Shown here piece by piece: positions 9,048-21,603 of a stretch of DNA of 64,000 nucleotides. The stretch spans positions 12,214,001 through 12,278,000 of the forward strand of contig CM034411.1 in assembly GCA_019925095.2 (NCBI GenBank), in the 5' to 3' direction. Numbering within the stretch: position 1 is the stretch's first letter; every line of letters begins with the position of its first letter. Source of the stretch: Dendrolimus kikuchii. Lineage: Eukaryota > Arthropoda > Insecta > Lepidoptera > Lasiocampidae. A model generated the notes under the pieces. It was not told the origin of the DNA. It made no database searches and saw only the letters and a list, made by a program, of their open reading frames with translations. The translations under genes and the position numbers were made by a program.

Positions 9048-10277
9048 AATATTTTCTTAAGTTTTCGCGACTTGTATACATAATAAAACTACGTTTTAAC
9101 GGTTTTAAGCGCGGTAATTTTATTTGATTTTGGTTTTTTCCGACGTTTCGGCCACTTTTCAGTGGCCGTGATCACGGAAGACAAAGATGTCAAGTGTCAA
9201 CGAGTATTGTTAAAGTTTTATTTAGCCTACCGCCAACTTATTAATTTTAATTATTTAATTTTGTTTATGGTTATTATTTAATCTATGGGAGCCTAATCTA
9301 ATTTACTACCGCTTCGCAACATGTTATGGCTTGAAGAGAAGAAGCGGCGCAAGAAACTCTTCAGCAAACATGCCTAGCTCTAATAATTTTATATAATATT
9401 AAAATGGGTGGAAGGAAAAATAAAAGTAATTATCAGTCAAGTTGGTTTGTGTTCCGTTGTACGCAGAAAGAGCTCACAGTGTCTTGAGGTCTGGCAGCTG
9501 GTTTTTGCTGGGTTTGGGTCTTAATAGTTTTGATAATTGGATCTCAAACAGGTGGTACTTGCCAACCATCTTCTCTATTGAAATTTGGGTGTTTTTTGAT
9601 TTCAATAGCCTCACGCATCATTCTAGGTATGAAACGATTCTCTTTCGCGAGGATTTGTGGGTTATCGAATCTGATGTAGTGGTTGGGTTTATCCAGCGTG
9701 TGTTCACTGATCGCAGACTTCGTAGACCTTGTGTGTTTCATGTCAGCAATGTGTTCTTTTACTCGTGTTTTTATGCTCCTCTTTGTTTGCCCAATGTATG
9801 ACAATCCACACTCACAATCAAGCTTGTAAACCCCTGCATCCTGAAGTGGGATATTGCATTTCACAGGTCTCAGAAATTGGGTAATCTTTTTCTGCGGCTT
9901 GAAATATGTTTTGATTGAAGCTCGCCTGAGGATGTGACCAATTCTGTCTGTGACCCCCTTGATGTAGGGTAGGGTAGCAGGGCACCGCTCAACTGAAGGT
10001 GGTTTGGGGCCTTTGTGACGTTGGTGTGGAGTCTTCAGCTGATTGCGTTGTAGAACTCGCTTGACATGCTGAAGCTCTCCAGCTATGTGGTTCTCGTCAC
10101 AAATTTTCCGTGCTCTCTGAAACAAAGATTTGCCCACGGTAGCTAACTGACTAGGATGGTGGTGAGACGAACCATTAAGGTATTTATCTGTATGGGTAGG
10201 TTTCCTATACACCGTATGACCAAGAGTATTGTCAGGGTAAAATTACCGCGCTTAAAACCGTTAAAACGTAGTTTTAT
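9048..10277 (-). mobile_element. Penelope-like element, 5'-truncated, with inverted terminal segments
   Basis: A 1.23-kb insertion bounded by a 14-bp direct duplication tacgtaacttgaat (9034-9047 and 10278-10291). Both ends carry the same terminal motif in opposite orientation (acgttttaacggttttaagcg near 9082, its reverse complement near 10245). Inverted or direct terminal segments around a 5'-truncated body are usual for Penelope-like elements. It contains the end of the RT-endonuclease ORF. Related 3' ends without ORF lie at 13272-13505, 48509-48598, 57346-57412 and 62942-63346. Confidence 0.8.
9544..10232 (-). pseudogene. Penelope-like reverse transcriptase end plus GIY-YIG endonuclease
   Basis: The frame enters from the truncation point near 10232 with NTLGHTVYRKPTHTDKYL, the conserved block just after the RT catalytic region of Penelope-like proteins, so the RT fingers and palm are missing. 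Counting from the VYRKP valine, a linker follows, then a GIY-YIG nuclease: GVY at 127-129, CEC at 133-135, YIG at 139-141, Arg150, EH at 153-154, SEH at 169-171 and the EAIEI helix at 201-205 that holds the catalytic Glu. It ends with NREDGWQVPPV and TGA. The nuclease half looks intact; the protein as a whole cannot retrotranspose. Not a host gene. Other ORFs over this span are shadows. Confidence 0.85.
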
Positions 10278-11292
10278 TACGTAACTTGAATTTAAAAAAA
10301 AACACGTCTAAGGGTCAATTATAAGTCTAATTTTGATTGAAATTACTTTTTCTGAATTTATTTATTTTCAATCAAAGGTCTAAAAATAAATTCTTTTATC
10401 CACCTACTCATACTTAAAATTTACTAGAGGCAGGTTATGGTGTAAAAAAGCCCAAAATTCGGTGTTATCAAGTGTTTGTAAACAGATCACGATGTGTTGC
10501 TCTTGAGAAAAGAAAGAAAAGCGTGGCGAAATCAAACCGAAGTTCGGCCGAAATTCGGTCGAATTTTTTGTTTTAAGCGAAATTTCGGCCGAAGTTTGTA
10601 TTCGGTTCAAATCACATTCGGCCCATCCCTATTAGGAACACGTAAACCTTAATTTGCAATGTGATAAATACTGAATAAAGTTAGTTCTTAATTGAGTCTT
10701 CCTAATTAAATAGACATCAAATTAAAACAAAAATGAAATAAACTTATTATTCCTCTAACAAACATCAGTAAGTAGTGTAATTGCTTAATTCTAATGCGTA
10801 TCTTGAATTTTTTTTTTAAAGCGCTTATAAGGGACATCAGCAATTATAACTTTAATTTAGTTTGAAATATTTTTTTTACGAACTGAACATTAAGAATTTA
10901 GAATTATGAAATGGTGTTTTTTTTCAATCAAAGGTCTAAATCTATAATTTTATTCACCTACTCGTACTTAAAATTTATTAGAGGCAAGTGTAAAAACGCC
11001 AACGATTCGGCGTTATCAAATCACGACTTGTCGCTTTCGAGAAAGCGTAGCGAATTCAAACCGAAGTTCGGGCAAAGTTCGTATTCGGTTCAAACCACAT
11101 TCGGCCCATTCCTAATAATAAAGCATTCGACGAAAACATTATTGTTTCATTTGTGTTAAAATGTGAATGAATGAATGAATTTTCTTTATTGCATATATAA
11201 GTTACACATACATATACTATGTGGGTTCTGATCGCCGCCTGCGATACCTCCAGACCACTTTTTCAAACTAATTTAAATAAAACATACTTACC

Positions 11293-11520
11293 TTTTTTAT
11301 TGCAGGAGCTCAGCAGACAGGCACACGGCCCACCTGATGGAGAGCGGTTACCATCGCCTATGGACATTTGCAACACCAAAGGTGCTACAAAAGCGCTGCT
11401 GCTCTCTTAAGGGAGACTGGAACCTGGTCAATAATGGCGGAACACAACACAAAGTTGTTATGGCGGCATACTCTAGACCAGGGGTGGTCGCCATCTAGTC
11501 GAGCAAATGCCCTACCACTT
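11293..11520 (-). mobile_element. SINE-like repeat S1, copy 4 (5'-truncated)
   Basis: T-rich tail (ttttttattgcagg), family core, and loss of identity after aaatgccctaccac. Confidence 0.75.
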
Positions 11521-11990
11521 CGCTGAACTACCTATCCTAGATTATAAAGAGGTTTACGTTTACAGAACCCAAAAAAACACAACGCTTATTGTATAGATCA
11601 ATTGACACAGATGTGGACGCACCTACCAGTTTATTACTTATAAAGGCTCATCCTGCATAAATAAAATCAAATAAAAACCATTACATGCCAATATTGTCTC
11701 CGATATATTAGTTAACACTTATTCAGTCAATTTTGAATCTTACGTATAAAGCACATAAAGTTCAGAATCGAAATAAGCTATAGTAAGATTTTATCCACAC
11801 CTCAAGAAAAGCCAGCGAACCTTTCTAATTAACCAGAGACACGATGCGATGGTGTATCGGTTCGATGCCTGTGTCGGGCACGCCATTTCCAGTTTGCATT
11901 TTGTTTTTAATTAGGCGTTTGGTTTAATTCGCATTTGCCAAGTGTGGAATGTATCCGCGACACACAGAGGGAAGAGGTATTATTTGGGGC
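11521..11990. other. Non-genic stretch, possible tRNA-like fragment
   Basis: Around 11850-11880 atcggttcgatgcc looks like a pol III B box but no matching A box at proper spacing is clear. Otherwise AT-rich and unassigned. Confidence 0.35.
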
Positions 11991-12528
11991 ACTGTTTCCC
12001 AACAATTTTTATGTCGCGACCCACGAAAAAAAAACCCAAAAAAGTTAAGTAAAAAGTCTTGCAACCCAAATCACTACAAAAATTATTTGTTTTATTTTCT
12101 TACTATATTTGTTTCTTTGTAAATTAAAACCCAAACGATTGCTCTGAAAAAAGATTAAGTTTTTATTAAACACAATACAATATTCACTGAATGTGTGTGA
12201 TTTTACAATTATGTAACTCACCTGAGAAGAGAAACAACATTTGCAGCTATTCATTCACAACTCAAAAACAAATCTAATACGAATTCTGAAATAACTCTTT
12301 GTTCTCATTGAAAAAGATCTTTTCACAAGTGACATCAAAGATAATACACAAATATATTACTTTTTTAAATCACACTGCGCGGCAAATTCAAAGTAAACGA
12401 AGTTTATCTTCATTTACATTTATACATTTGATTTGTACATAGGTCTTATTTTTTTTGACAGATTGCGACCCCCGCTCTAATTATAAACGCGACCCTTAAA
12501 AGGGTCGCGACCGCAGGTTGAGAAACGA
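11991..12528. mobile_element. hAT-like non-autonomous element 2
   Basis: Left end cactgtttcccaac...gtcgcgaccca and right end gggtcgcgac...ggttgagaaacgatg are imperfect inverted repeats. Flanking octamers atttgggg and attagagg agree at 6 of 8 positions. The interior is AT-rich with no ORF. Style matches hAT ends of the tgtttcccaac type. Confidence 0.5.
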
Positions 12529-13121
12529 TGATTAGAGGCTTTATTTTGCTGTCAAAGCGTTGGTACAAAATGGACTTGCTTATAAGGTCAGATCCATCTT
12601 TACCCGGGGGTACAATGGGCGCATGTCACCCGGGCGCAGCGGTCGTGGTTTTATTAGTGTCCGGGTTGCAAATCACTAAAAAACAGATCATCATGACAAC
12701 GCATACGAAGTTTCGAAGAAAATATTTACTGTGCGATCCAAATAAGAATAGGAATGTCAATAACCTATATCTGTCAAATGTCACTTGAAAAGTATGGTTT
12801 GCAAAAAAAATTATTTGCGTATCAATAATAAATAGTCTTACGTCAAATTTAAATAAAAAGGTTAAATTAGTAGTAAATTGTCTTAACATAATATTTAATT
12901 ATTTAAATTTATTTAAAGTCACAATATGGCGCAAAGTCGATCCTATTCTCATTTGAATCGCATTATATATGAATATAATGTGTGCAATTTTTCAAGGACT
13001 TTAACGGGTACGTTTACTAATTATTAATTCATTCCAAAATCGGACCACGACACAAGCAGAAGGTTAATTCGATATAAACCGAGTCATTTGTGTCTTTCGA
13101 TTTGGATGAATCAACCAGTGA
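12529..13121. other. Non-genic stretch
   Basis: A short GC-rich patch (ttacccgggggtacaatggg, 12600-12660) in AT-rich DNA; no gene recognised. Confidence 0.35.
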
Positions 13122-13265
13122 TCGATATATTTTACTAACCGTTCATTTGCCTTACCATCGGTTAAAATTTGACATAAGCTCCATATAAGTAATGGCAAAA
13201 TTCAACCGATGGTAGGGCAAGTGAATGAATAGTAAGTAAGATATAGGAACCGGCCATAAAATGTA
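13122..13265. mobile_element. Palindromic MITE copy (family P1), best preserved
   Basis: Two inverted halves: ttcatttgccttaccatcgg with ttaaaatttgacataagctc, and aaaattcaaccgatggtagg with gcaagtgaatgaatag. It ends agatataggaaccggcc. Related to 391-520 and 28691-28835. Confidence 0.65.
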
Positions 13266-13271
13266 AACTTG

Positions 13272-13505
13272 CATCATTGCGAAGCGGTGATAAACTAGAT
13301 TAGGCTCCCATGGAGTATATAATAACCATAAACAAAAATGTTAATTAAATAATTAGTATGAAGAACCTGGGGTACACTAAATAATAACTTTGACATTACG
13401 TATTGACACTTGACATTTTAATTTTCCGTGATCAGGTCTACTGAATAGTGGGTGAAACGTCGAAATAAAATTCGAATAAAATGCCGCGTTCGAAACCGTT
13501 AAAAC
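13272..13505 (+). mobile_element. Penelope-like element 3' end, ORF-less copy
   Basis: Carries gcgaagcggtgataaacta, ggctcccatggagta, the cgtgatcaggtctactgaatagtgg...gaaacgtcg block and gttcgaaaccgttaaaac at the end, in the order of the reverse complement of 9080-9400. Confidence 0.65.
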
Positions 13506-14061
13506 TTAGATTTAATTATTTGAATCATTCAATGCCATTGAATGCTGTTGTGCCATTTCAACCAAATAGATTCAATTTGGTTCTCCCTTTAATATCTGCT
13601 TATCCAATCGACGCCAAGCAAAATCCTAAACCCGTGTCAACGTGCGATTGTTGACACCAAACTTCCACGAGTTCGTGAGTGCACAACTTGTGTAATATCT
13701 CCATAATCGAGTTGGTCTCCTCTGGCCTGTTGTAACCCGTTTAGCGAAACTGGTTAGCGAAGTGTAACACGTTTAGCGAAGTTGGCGTAACTCGGCTAAA
13801 CGGCCGCAAGTGATGCGTGACTGTCACCTTATATGCTTTGGGGGGTAGACTCCTGACCTCTATTATCGCCAACTGGATTTTATGTTTATGAATGTTTGAA
13901 ATGAAATTTTTAGTCTTGCATAAATGTAGTTTCAAACAGATGAAATTCTTAAAAAATAATGGTGTGCAAGGTATCATTTTAACAGTTTTAATTTATTTAT
14001 GTACCTAATATAGTACATTACGTAGTGTAAATATTACTTCTTATTTAAATTATATAATATA
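13506..14061. other. Non-genic stretch
   Basis: Contains three close repeats of the word taacccgtttagcgaa/taacacgtttagcgaa at 13734-13800, otherwise unassigned. Confidence 0.4.
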
Positions 14062-14690
14062 CTAGTGCTTTCCCCGCAGCTGCGCCGCGAGAAAACCCTA
14101 GGTATTTCTATGTTACTTACATAAAAACTTAATTACGTTTTTTATATATATAAACCTTCAATGAAAGCGTATCTCACTGGTGGTGAAAATCGCTTAAAAA
14201 TCATAGCTACATTATTGTATATACATACGTTATGTGTCAATATTTAACGTCATCACTAAATTAATAACAATATCACATAACAAATAATGCGTTTAACTCA
14301 TCGCTATAGCTGCGTGAACCAGTCAATAACTATAACATTATATCAGAAGAAAAAGTGGCTTAAGCTAAAAGCTCGTGAACCTGTTATTTTTGTGTTTTAA
14401 ATAATGTACAATAACAGGCAAAGGAACCAAATAATATACTACTATGGATGTTAAGCTGAAAAAAAACTTATGAATATGAATAATGATTTCTGGTGGGATA
14501 TTATTATTCTAAGTAACATATTTGTGTAAAGTTTTAGGTCTAAAAAATTACAGAATATATCCTACATTCTATAATTTTTTAGACTTCAAACTTTACTGTT
14601 CCTTGTTAAATTCACTATAATAATAAAGAAACTAAGTCCATATAGTCTAGATAACTGCGCAGCAGCGAAACAGAGGCGAGTCGCAGCCAA
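14062..14690 (-). mobile_element. Helitron-like element, long family H-b, copy 1
   Basis: The CTAG end (14062-14065) is followed on the minus-strand reading by GC-rich gcagctgcgccgcgag. The body matches 21501-22710 over about 600 bp (words aaaatcgcttaaaaatcata, gtcaataactataacattat, aactaagtccatatagtcta). Confidence 0.5.
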
Positions 14691-15858
14691 CCTGATTTGC
14701 CACAGGCATACTGCATGGACAGTAGAGTTGAGTAGGACACGATTATAAAATGAATTTGTAAGGGTAAGATGACTTTTTGTATTGAATCAGTACAATGTAC
14801 CACTTCAAATGGGGCGAGAAGTTTTGTACGGTTTATACCGCGGCAGTACATTTGAAGCGTTGCCTCATTTGTCTCGTTCCTCACAATTTGTATCTACGCG
14901 CGATAAAATGAAAACTTCTAGTTTGGAAATATTCGATAAGAATTGGATGTGATCGGCCTCGGTCGCCTTAGTTTATTAGCAGTCGTAACAGATCATGTTG
15001 TCCCCTCTTTGTCAACTGAGTATCCGTAGGGCGTTATTTTCCTGTTGTAGAATAAGCCTCATTCCGTCCTTCCTCTTGCGTTTGAGAAGTAAGTAATAGC
15101 GCAACAAAAATTTAGAGGTCTTACACTTTAAAATTTTGAGCCGTATGTACAAATGCATTTTGTATGGGTCAAATGTGCTGGCTTATACTTATTCTACTCA
15201 ACACTAATGGACAGGGAAAGACTTTTAGACATAAACTGTAACTCCTACTGAGCTCCTCTTCTTTTCATGTTCCATTCATGAATCATGAAATCGAAATGGA
15301 GAAGAAGTAAGTAGGCCTTTCAATCTATGACCAATTTATATTCACAAATATGGTGTAAATAATAAGATGTTGATCGAAACTTTTATTTGTGATTTTCTAT
15401 AAAAACAAGAACGCAAAGAAATAAATGTTATATTTCTAGAAAGAAGGTAGAGCATTGAACTACTCAAATCATTTGTAATCTAATAACAAGTGAATGGAGA
15501 CCATGTCATAACTTGTGTTGGTAATTAAGTTACGTGTAGGGCTCTTGGGGAGTTGGCCATCTTGAGGCGAGTGTAGCGGCAATGGGGGAGGCAAGACGAG
15601 CATTGGGGGATGTATAATGGTGCTATTGTAGATCAATGCTATGGATATGCTATGTTCAGTAGTGTTTTACTACTATTCACGTCTTCAGCAGCTATTGAAG
15701 AAGACACGTAGTAAAAAAGCTATACACACATATAAAGCTTTGCAATTTAATTAACATATATTTCTGTAAAAAATCTAGTATTTCAAATTACGTTGAAAAA
15801 CCATTCGTTTGTCCGTCTGCCCTTGTGAGTCGCAGTCATTTAACTCGGTAACTTTTGT
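14691..15858. other. Non-genic stretch
   Basis: No gene recognised. A small hairpin near 15665-15715 (ttttactac...cacgtcttc with gaagacacgtagtaaaa) is the only structure seen. Confidence 0.4.
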
Positions 15859-16008
15859 ATCCGTGCAGGAACGGAGAAAGAATACAATTTCCCGGAGCCA
15901 GGCGGCCTGTCGTGAGACGCAACAACACAACCCACAGCCAGATGGTGAGGTATTTGCCTGTCTGGATATCTACCACCCCTCATCTAGAGTATGCCACCGT
16001 AATAACCT
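15859..16008 (+). mobile_element. SINE-like repeat S1, copy 5 (5' half)
   Basis: Clean 5' end atccgtgcaggaacgg and about 150 bp of body; the 3' half and A tail are absent. Confidence 0.75.
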
Positions 16009-16340
16009 GCTGAACACATGCAACAAAAAAACTACTGGGTCTACGTGGATGAAATTCAACAAGAAGGTGAAGCCTCCATGGCCTGTGGTGTAGTGAAACC
16101 GTGAAACAACTAAAGATAAGCGGTGATCACCATACACGTAACTGAGAGCTGAAATATTTCTTTTCCGTGTACGTTGTCTAATGAGATACCTTTAGATCTT
16201 GAAAAATCAAAACGGTCCTCCTGATACTTCTCATTTTAAGACTATGAAATGTAAAGGATTTTAAAAAAATGTGTTTGTTTAATTACAACAATGGTTTTTA
16301 CTAAAATTGGTTTCTAGATTACCCGTAGACAGGCAGGCTT
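16009..16340. other. Non-genic stretch between S1 copies
   Basis: No feature recognised. Confidence 0.4.
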
Positions 16341-16573
16341 GCCAGGTGGTAGGGCATTTGCGCGACTGGATGGCTACCACCCCTGGTCTAAAGTATGTCG
16401 CCATAACAACCTTGAGTTGTTTTTCGGCATTAGTGACCAGGTTCCTGGCTCCCTTAAGAGAGCAGCAGCGCATTTGTAGCACCTTTGGTGTTGCAAATAT
16501 CCACAGGCGATGGTAACCGCTTTCCATCACGTGGGCCGTCTGCCTGTCTGCTGTACTTCTGCAATAAAAAAAA
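16341..16573 (+). mobile_element. SINE-like repeat S1, copy 6 (5'-truncated)
   Basis: Starts inside the family at ccaggtggtagggc and runs to the 3' end with an A tail (tgcaataaaaaaaa). Confidence 0.75.
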
Positions 16574-17041
16574 GGCTCTCCAAATTGGGGAATTTATACC
16601 CCAAAAAAGTTTGTTTGGGAACAAAAAAGTTGGCAGTGGTAGAAAATGTTGTCTCCGGCTTGTGAAAATTAGAGACAAACACTGAAATATATCTAATATT
16701 GATGACGGTCTGGATGTCGCGTTACTGTAATGATAGAGTTCCGCAGCCTGATAGATTTTATACGAGCGTACAGAGTTAAACAGCGCATTTTAAAAGTTGT
16801 CATTTTAACGCCTGTTCTTTTATGCAGTAGACTATTACATTTTTATGTAAGATGTGTCCACTCCCCTATTCAGACCAATGACATTCGGCAGTACCCGACT
16901 TATGTACATGTACTATGAATACATACTACAGGTACTTATACGTGTTCGTTGTACATGTACTACACGTGGGAATTCGGTACACGCAATTTAGGCTCAACTT
17001 AGTTACGACACAGAGGCGTTATGGGATTACAGGTACAAGTC
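16574..17041. other. Non-genic stretch
   Basis: Short imperfect repeats of gtacatgtac/gtactac words at 16900-16985. No gene seen. Confidence 0.35.
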
Positions 17042-17716
17042 AAAGCTATAATATTATAAAATTCTAAGCACGCCGTGTCTGTATAATAAAGCTATTTAAA
17101 AAAACAACTGGAATAGACTATGTAAACGAATGGAGATTACTAATATTAATTATTATATATTATGATTTTTTTTGTCAAGAGCCTTAAGAACAGAGAGCGT
17201 GCATGACAAGAGCTATGAATGTCAAAGAAGCAAATGAGGTGTGTAAGAATAAGCCTGAATGGCGCTCTGTTGTTCGTGCCTACCCCGCAAGGGAACTGGC
17301 GTGAAGTTATGTATGTATGTATGTATTTTTTTTTTAGATTTCTTGTCTGTTTGTTCGGGATTCACATATAAACCACTGAGCCGATTTCGATGCGGTTTTC
17401 ATTGATCGACAGCTAATTCTTAGACTTAAAACTCTGCACTACTTTTTATGAATTAATGATTTAAAATAGCCAGATAAAAAAAAAACGAAATTCTAATGTG
17501 ATTTTTTTACTGATAGATGGCAAATTTCATATAATAAAATGAGTGGTTTTTGTATTCCGGGAATCCCGCGGGAATTTTCCCGAGAGCGGTTTGTAGTCGT
17601 TCGGGTTCATGAATTTAGCTTATTCCGACAAAGTTTTTTTTCTTTTTAAATGCTCCGGTACTTTATATCCCGGGAATTTTAAGTCAAGCATGGATGAAGT
17701 CGCGGGCATAGCATAG
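17042..17716 (+). mobile_element. Helitron-like element (family H-a) hosting an RTE-like LINE fragment
   Basis: Same ordered words as 3554-3882: ccgtgtctgtataat, aactggaatagactatgtaaacg, ttgttcgggattcac, gatgcggttttcattgatcgacagct. The end gaagtcgcgggcatagcatag has CTAG decayed to ATAG. The LINE fragment 17180-17327 interrupts it. Confidence 0.6.
17180..17327 (+). mobile_element. 3' end of RTE-like LINE, copy 2
   Basis: From gccttaagaacag to the (TGTA)n tail, matching 59816-59962. It sits inside the H-a Helitron. Confidence 0.65.
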
Positions 17717-20700
17717 TTTAAAAGTATATTTCAAATAATAAGACATTATTCGAAGGTTCTAAAGGCGTTTTGTATAAAAACAAAAACGTGCGGTTATATG
17801 TTTTATTGGGCAATTGTCATCCCCTCCCTAATTTTCTCTCAAGCTATAATTGCCAGGAGAAAGAGTTAAGGCCCAATTCTTATATAGCTATCTCGTCAAA
17901 ATTGCCAGACACTATCGTCACAAATCGTATGTTTGCCTATTTTCCATATTCTGTTATTTGCAATGACGTGCTCGTGGCACGCCACTCGTATCTCTGTGAA
18001 TATTTATAACAGAAAACTCGCAAATGTTGTGTTTAAAATGTTGATAGCTTTTCATTATTCATTTCAACTAAAGCCATTTCTGCTAATGGTATGATACCAA
18101 TTTTTTTTATTACTATTCCGCCGCGACGATTGCGAGAAGATATTGCAGATTTAGTAGAATACGATTTTTTGACACTATCACAACGGAATCGTACTTTGAA
18201 TATCTTCGCAACGCCAAGATTTAAATAGTAGGATTCGGCCCCTGGAGAGAAGTCGAGTATACTCGCTTCAGAAGCCAAAACTCATTTTGGGAAGTTGGAA
18301 GCCCCACAGCAGAAAGTTACTGAACAAACATAACTCAAAGACAAGTAAACGTATATACGATTTAGAATTACAAAGGACTAATTCGCATGTGAAATGGACT
18401 AATTTGATTCAAAGTTATAACTTATTAAACTTGTTCAAGTGGATGGAGCAAGTTGTTAGTGGACCGTCATGCACAACGCACATGGTGTATGCTAATTAAA
18501 ACTGCTTCATAACGATATTAAACAATAAAACAAGCTCTTCCAGAAGAGCGTAAATTGTTAGTATTTAGACAGCTTACGAACCTCGTACGTAGGCCGTGAC
18601 CATGACTGGTCATGAGTATGGTCGCACCTTGGTCGCAGGAGTCCAGACAAAGGTGTGTCCTGGTCGTGATGGTATTTATTTTGCTTGGAACTCCACTCAT
18701 CACACTGAACTCCTTCAGAATGAATAGAATAGAATATCCTATATAGCACACAACGTTATAAAATAAATTGATACAATATATAATTAATATATTTATCGAA
18801 ACGACTCATTGACTCTTCGGGTGATCAGAGGGCTGGTGCTTACATCGGCCAACGGATCAGTATGGCGATCCAGCGATTGACACTATTTTTAACTAGAATA
18901 ATTTAGATTAGGGTACGACGGTGTTGACGTGCGTGTGGATAAATTTGATAATGGCCTAATCCCTTGCAAAGGACCCGGTATGTGAGTAAATAGCATTTCC
19001 CCCGCGTGAAAAAAAAATCCGTGTGAATAAACGTCACCCAAAAAAAACAAAATAAAAAAAACTTGGGATGCCTGTTCCACAATTAATATGTTTTGGCCCG
19101 CATACTTGCAAACCTTGCCTTATCTCTTGGTTAGAAAGTAGCAGTAAAAGGGGAGTGAGTAATAAGCAATATATCTATACTAATATCGGATCAGTATGGC
19201 GATCCAGCGAGGAAACGTAGCCAGCCTTCTGGGCACCTTACCCATAGAAGACGGTGATCTGGGCTCAGTATTCTACTTATAGTCTTGAGGGACTATGAGT
19301 AGAATACAATACAAATAAGTTAAGTTTTCTTGCATTGTATTCGATTATATGTAATTTAATATAGTTTTATTATGTCATTAATATAGAATACACTTAAATA
19401 TATTTTTATTTAAGGCGGAAAATACTTCCTAAAAAGCGTCATTAGGTACGTAGTTAGAAATGTACAATATAAATTCCCTTATAAAGACTCATATTATACA
19501 AATTAAAATAGTACTACGCTCATAGTGACACATCTTGCGTCTAGGTCCTTGGAGTAGCAATGTGCATAAGCTTCAATAACATTTGGCTTCTTTTAAGGTC
19601 ATTATTACTAGAAGAGCGTCTTGCACTACGTCTTCAAAACGATAGCTAATCTGTTAAACGAATGTAAAAATAGTATAATATGTCACTTTTTGGTCAAACC
19701 AGTCAATTGTTCTTGAGTTCGGAGGAAAGTTTACAACGCTTGCACCGGTATAAAGATACAGCATGTCTCGTCCATATATAAGGTGAATTTTCCACGCAAC
19801 AATTATCGAGTCGACCCAACGATACCCGTGTGTAAGAAGCTTTAGTTAAGGAAAATCCACACTGGAGATACATACTTTGGCGTTGCATCGGCGTGACTTA
19901 ATACTTACATACTTAACCAATCGAGCATTTTACATAATCTTACCTGAAACAAAAAAGATATGTATTCATTAAAACTTTATTAATTTACTCTTAATTATAT
20001 ACAGAGGTATAATTTTTTTATAAATAATTTAAACGAAAAAATATTGTTAAATTCCCCGCACAATTACATTTAGCAGCTAACTTCAAAACAGACTCATGTT
20101 TGCAACAAAAAGGTGCGCAATAATAACTTTTATACACAAAATACATTACTGCGCAAGCTTCTAGTTTGGACCGTGAGGATTATGCGGACTACAATTATTA
20201 CATCCATTTACAAAATAATAAAGTACCTTCAATATAATAAGATTTAAAAATTAGTAAAACACATGTTACTTAGGTGACAAATTATTAAGTATTAAGGACG
20301 AGATACACAACATTGCAAGCGTTTATTTTTAAACACCCCCTTAATGACTTGTAACAATATTATTTATTAGGTAGAGTTAGCAAAAAACTATATGCAATTA
20401 ATCTATTGTAATTGTATCTATTATCTCCTAGCGTGGTAGCAATTTGACTTCTGGTTAGAAGGCTGCAAGGCAATCTGCAATACCGACGATTTTTTCAATC
20501 ACTACTCGGCAGTGTTTGCGAGTTTTGCTAATATTCCGTAAAGATAGACAAAGGAAGAAAAATATTTACATTGCAAATGAATTTACACAGAAAAATGTAA
20601 ATATACTTCTCTTATTACATATATTATATGTAGTAGATAATAATAAAACATGAAAATATACATAGATAACTCTTTATTATAAGATAAATGCTAACTTAAT

Positions 20701-21050
20701 GTGATATCATTTAATTAGTAAGCTGTTTTTGTTGTCTTAGTGTAACAAAGACTATTATAATATAGATATATAATGATATTATAAATGTCCCTCTACTGGT
20801 CATAGACTATGCAGTATAAGGAAGAGGACAGTACATGCATCACGTTTGTCAAAACCTGACTGGCAAATTTCACACGTCACTAATTTTGATGAGTTACTTT
20901 TGTCTCTTTTTTTGACAAATTTTCCTCCACCATCCACACATTAGGACAGAAAACGTCCTACATGGTGCCTGGTACTAATCAGGCATCGTTGACACTAGTC
21001 AACGATTTGAACCGCCGTCATTTGAAAGATACGCTATTTTTCTTTGGTCT
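17717..21050. other. Long unassigned AT-rich region
   Basis: 3.3 kb with no supported gene. Short ORFs at 17770-18009 and 18033-18278 have no recognisable motif and look like chance frames. Repeated words ggatcagtatggcgatccagcg occur at 18855-18876 and 19190-19211, probably an old repeat. A hairpin is listed at 19268-19307. Confidence 0.4.
19268..19307. repeat. 17-bp-arm hairpin
   Basis: gtattctacttatagtc, loop ttgagg, gactatgagtagaatac; arms pair at 16 of 17 positions. No T-run or gene beside it, so not a bacterial-type terminator. Confidence 0.6.
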
Positions 21051-21165
21051 TTAAACCGCTATGTGGCCTAAGCCTTCAAGTTCGATTCCTAGCATGATAA
21101 ATTTCGTAAACGAATATTCCGTTCTTCACTATGGACTGGGTGTCTGAGATCGGCCCCAGAGTAGT
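21050..21165 (+). mobile_element. tRNA-derived SINE fragment (family T1), copy 1
   Basis: B-box-like caagttcgattcctagc, then the body ending gactgggtgtctgagatcgg and ccccagag. The same body in reverse lies at 47207-47345. Confidence 0.45.
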
Positions 21166-21500
21166 CCATTGTATATTCACATAACACATAATTTGATTAA
21201 CACGGGGATATGCAACATCTGTGTTTCTCTGCCGATTTAAAATATATGTTCGAAATATTTCCCTCTTTTGCTGATGGTACAGATATGAAGTTGCGTGACG
21301 GTAACTAATACGAGCTGGTCGTGCCGAGATGCGGGTATGAAAAATTAGCTATTTTGGGACCTTTTTCCACAGTTATTCGGACAGAAAGATAAATTTGAAG
21401 CATTTTTATCACGCACACGCGAATTTATATAACGAGAGAAACCTGCTTTCTAGGAGTTTATACAAAACATATTTTAAGGCCATTTAAATATTATTAAATA

Positions 21501-21554
21501 CTAGCGTAACCCCAGATAGTAACTCTATGTCACTTACTTGAAAACTTAATTAGG

Positions 21555-21603
<49 letters not shown>

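Larger units (their letters stand above)
8647..11114. mobile_element. hAT-like non-autonomous composite element with internal duplication
   Basis: Begins tagggatgggccga and ends tcggcccattccta, inverted terminal sequences of hAT style. The flanking octamers are ataataat (8639-8646) and ataataaa (11115-11122), 7 of 8 identical, as for an 8-bp hAT duplication. Subterminal zones are filled with gccgaa/ttcggc words in both orientations. A second, internal right end (cattcggcccatcccta, ending 10631) shows that the right half is tandemly duplicated: 8878-9047 resembles 10640-10815, and 10291-10631 resembles 10815-11114. The Penelope-like element at 9048-10277 is inserted in it. No hAT transposase is present. 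Confidence 0.65.

Noticed and set aside
9442..9801. 119-codon plus-strand ORF
   Set aside because: Antisense to the Penelope-like GIY-YIG ORF.
17770..18278. Two small ORFs as genes
   Set aside because: Opposite strands, no motif, biased composition, no splice context.
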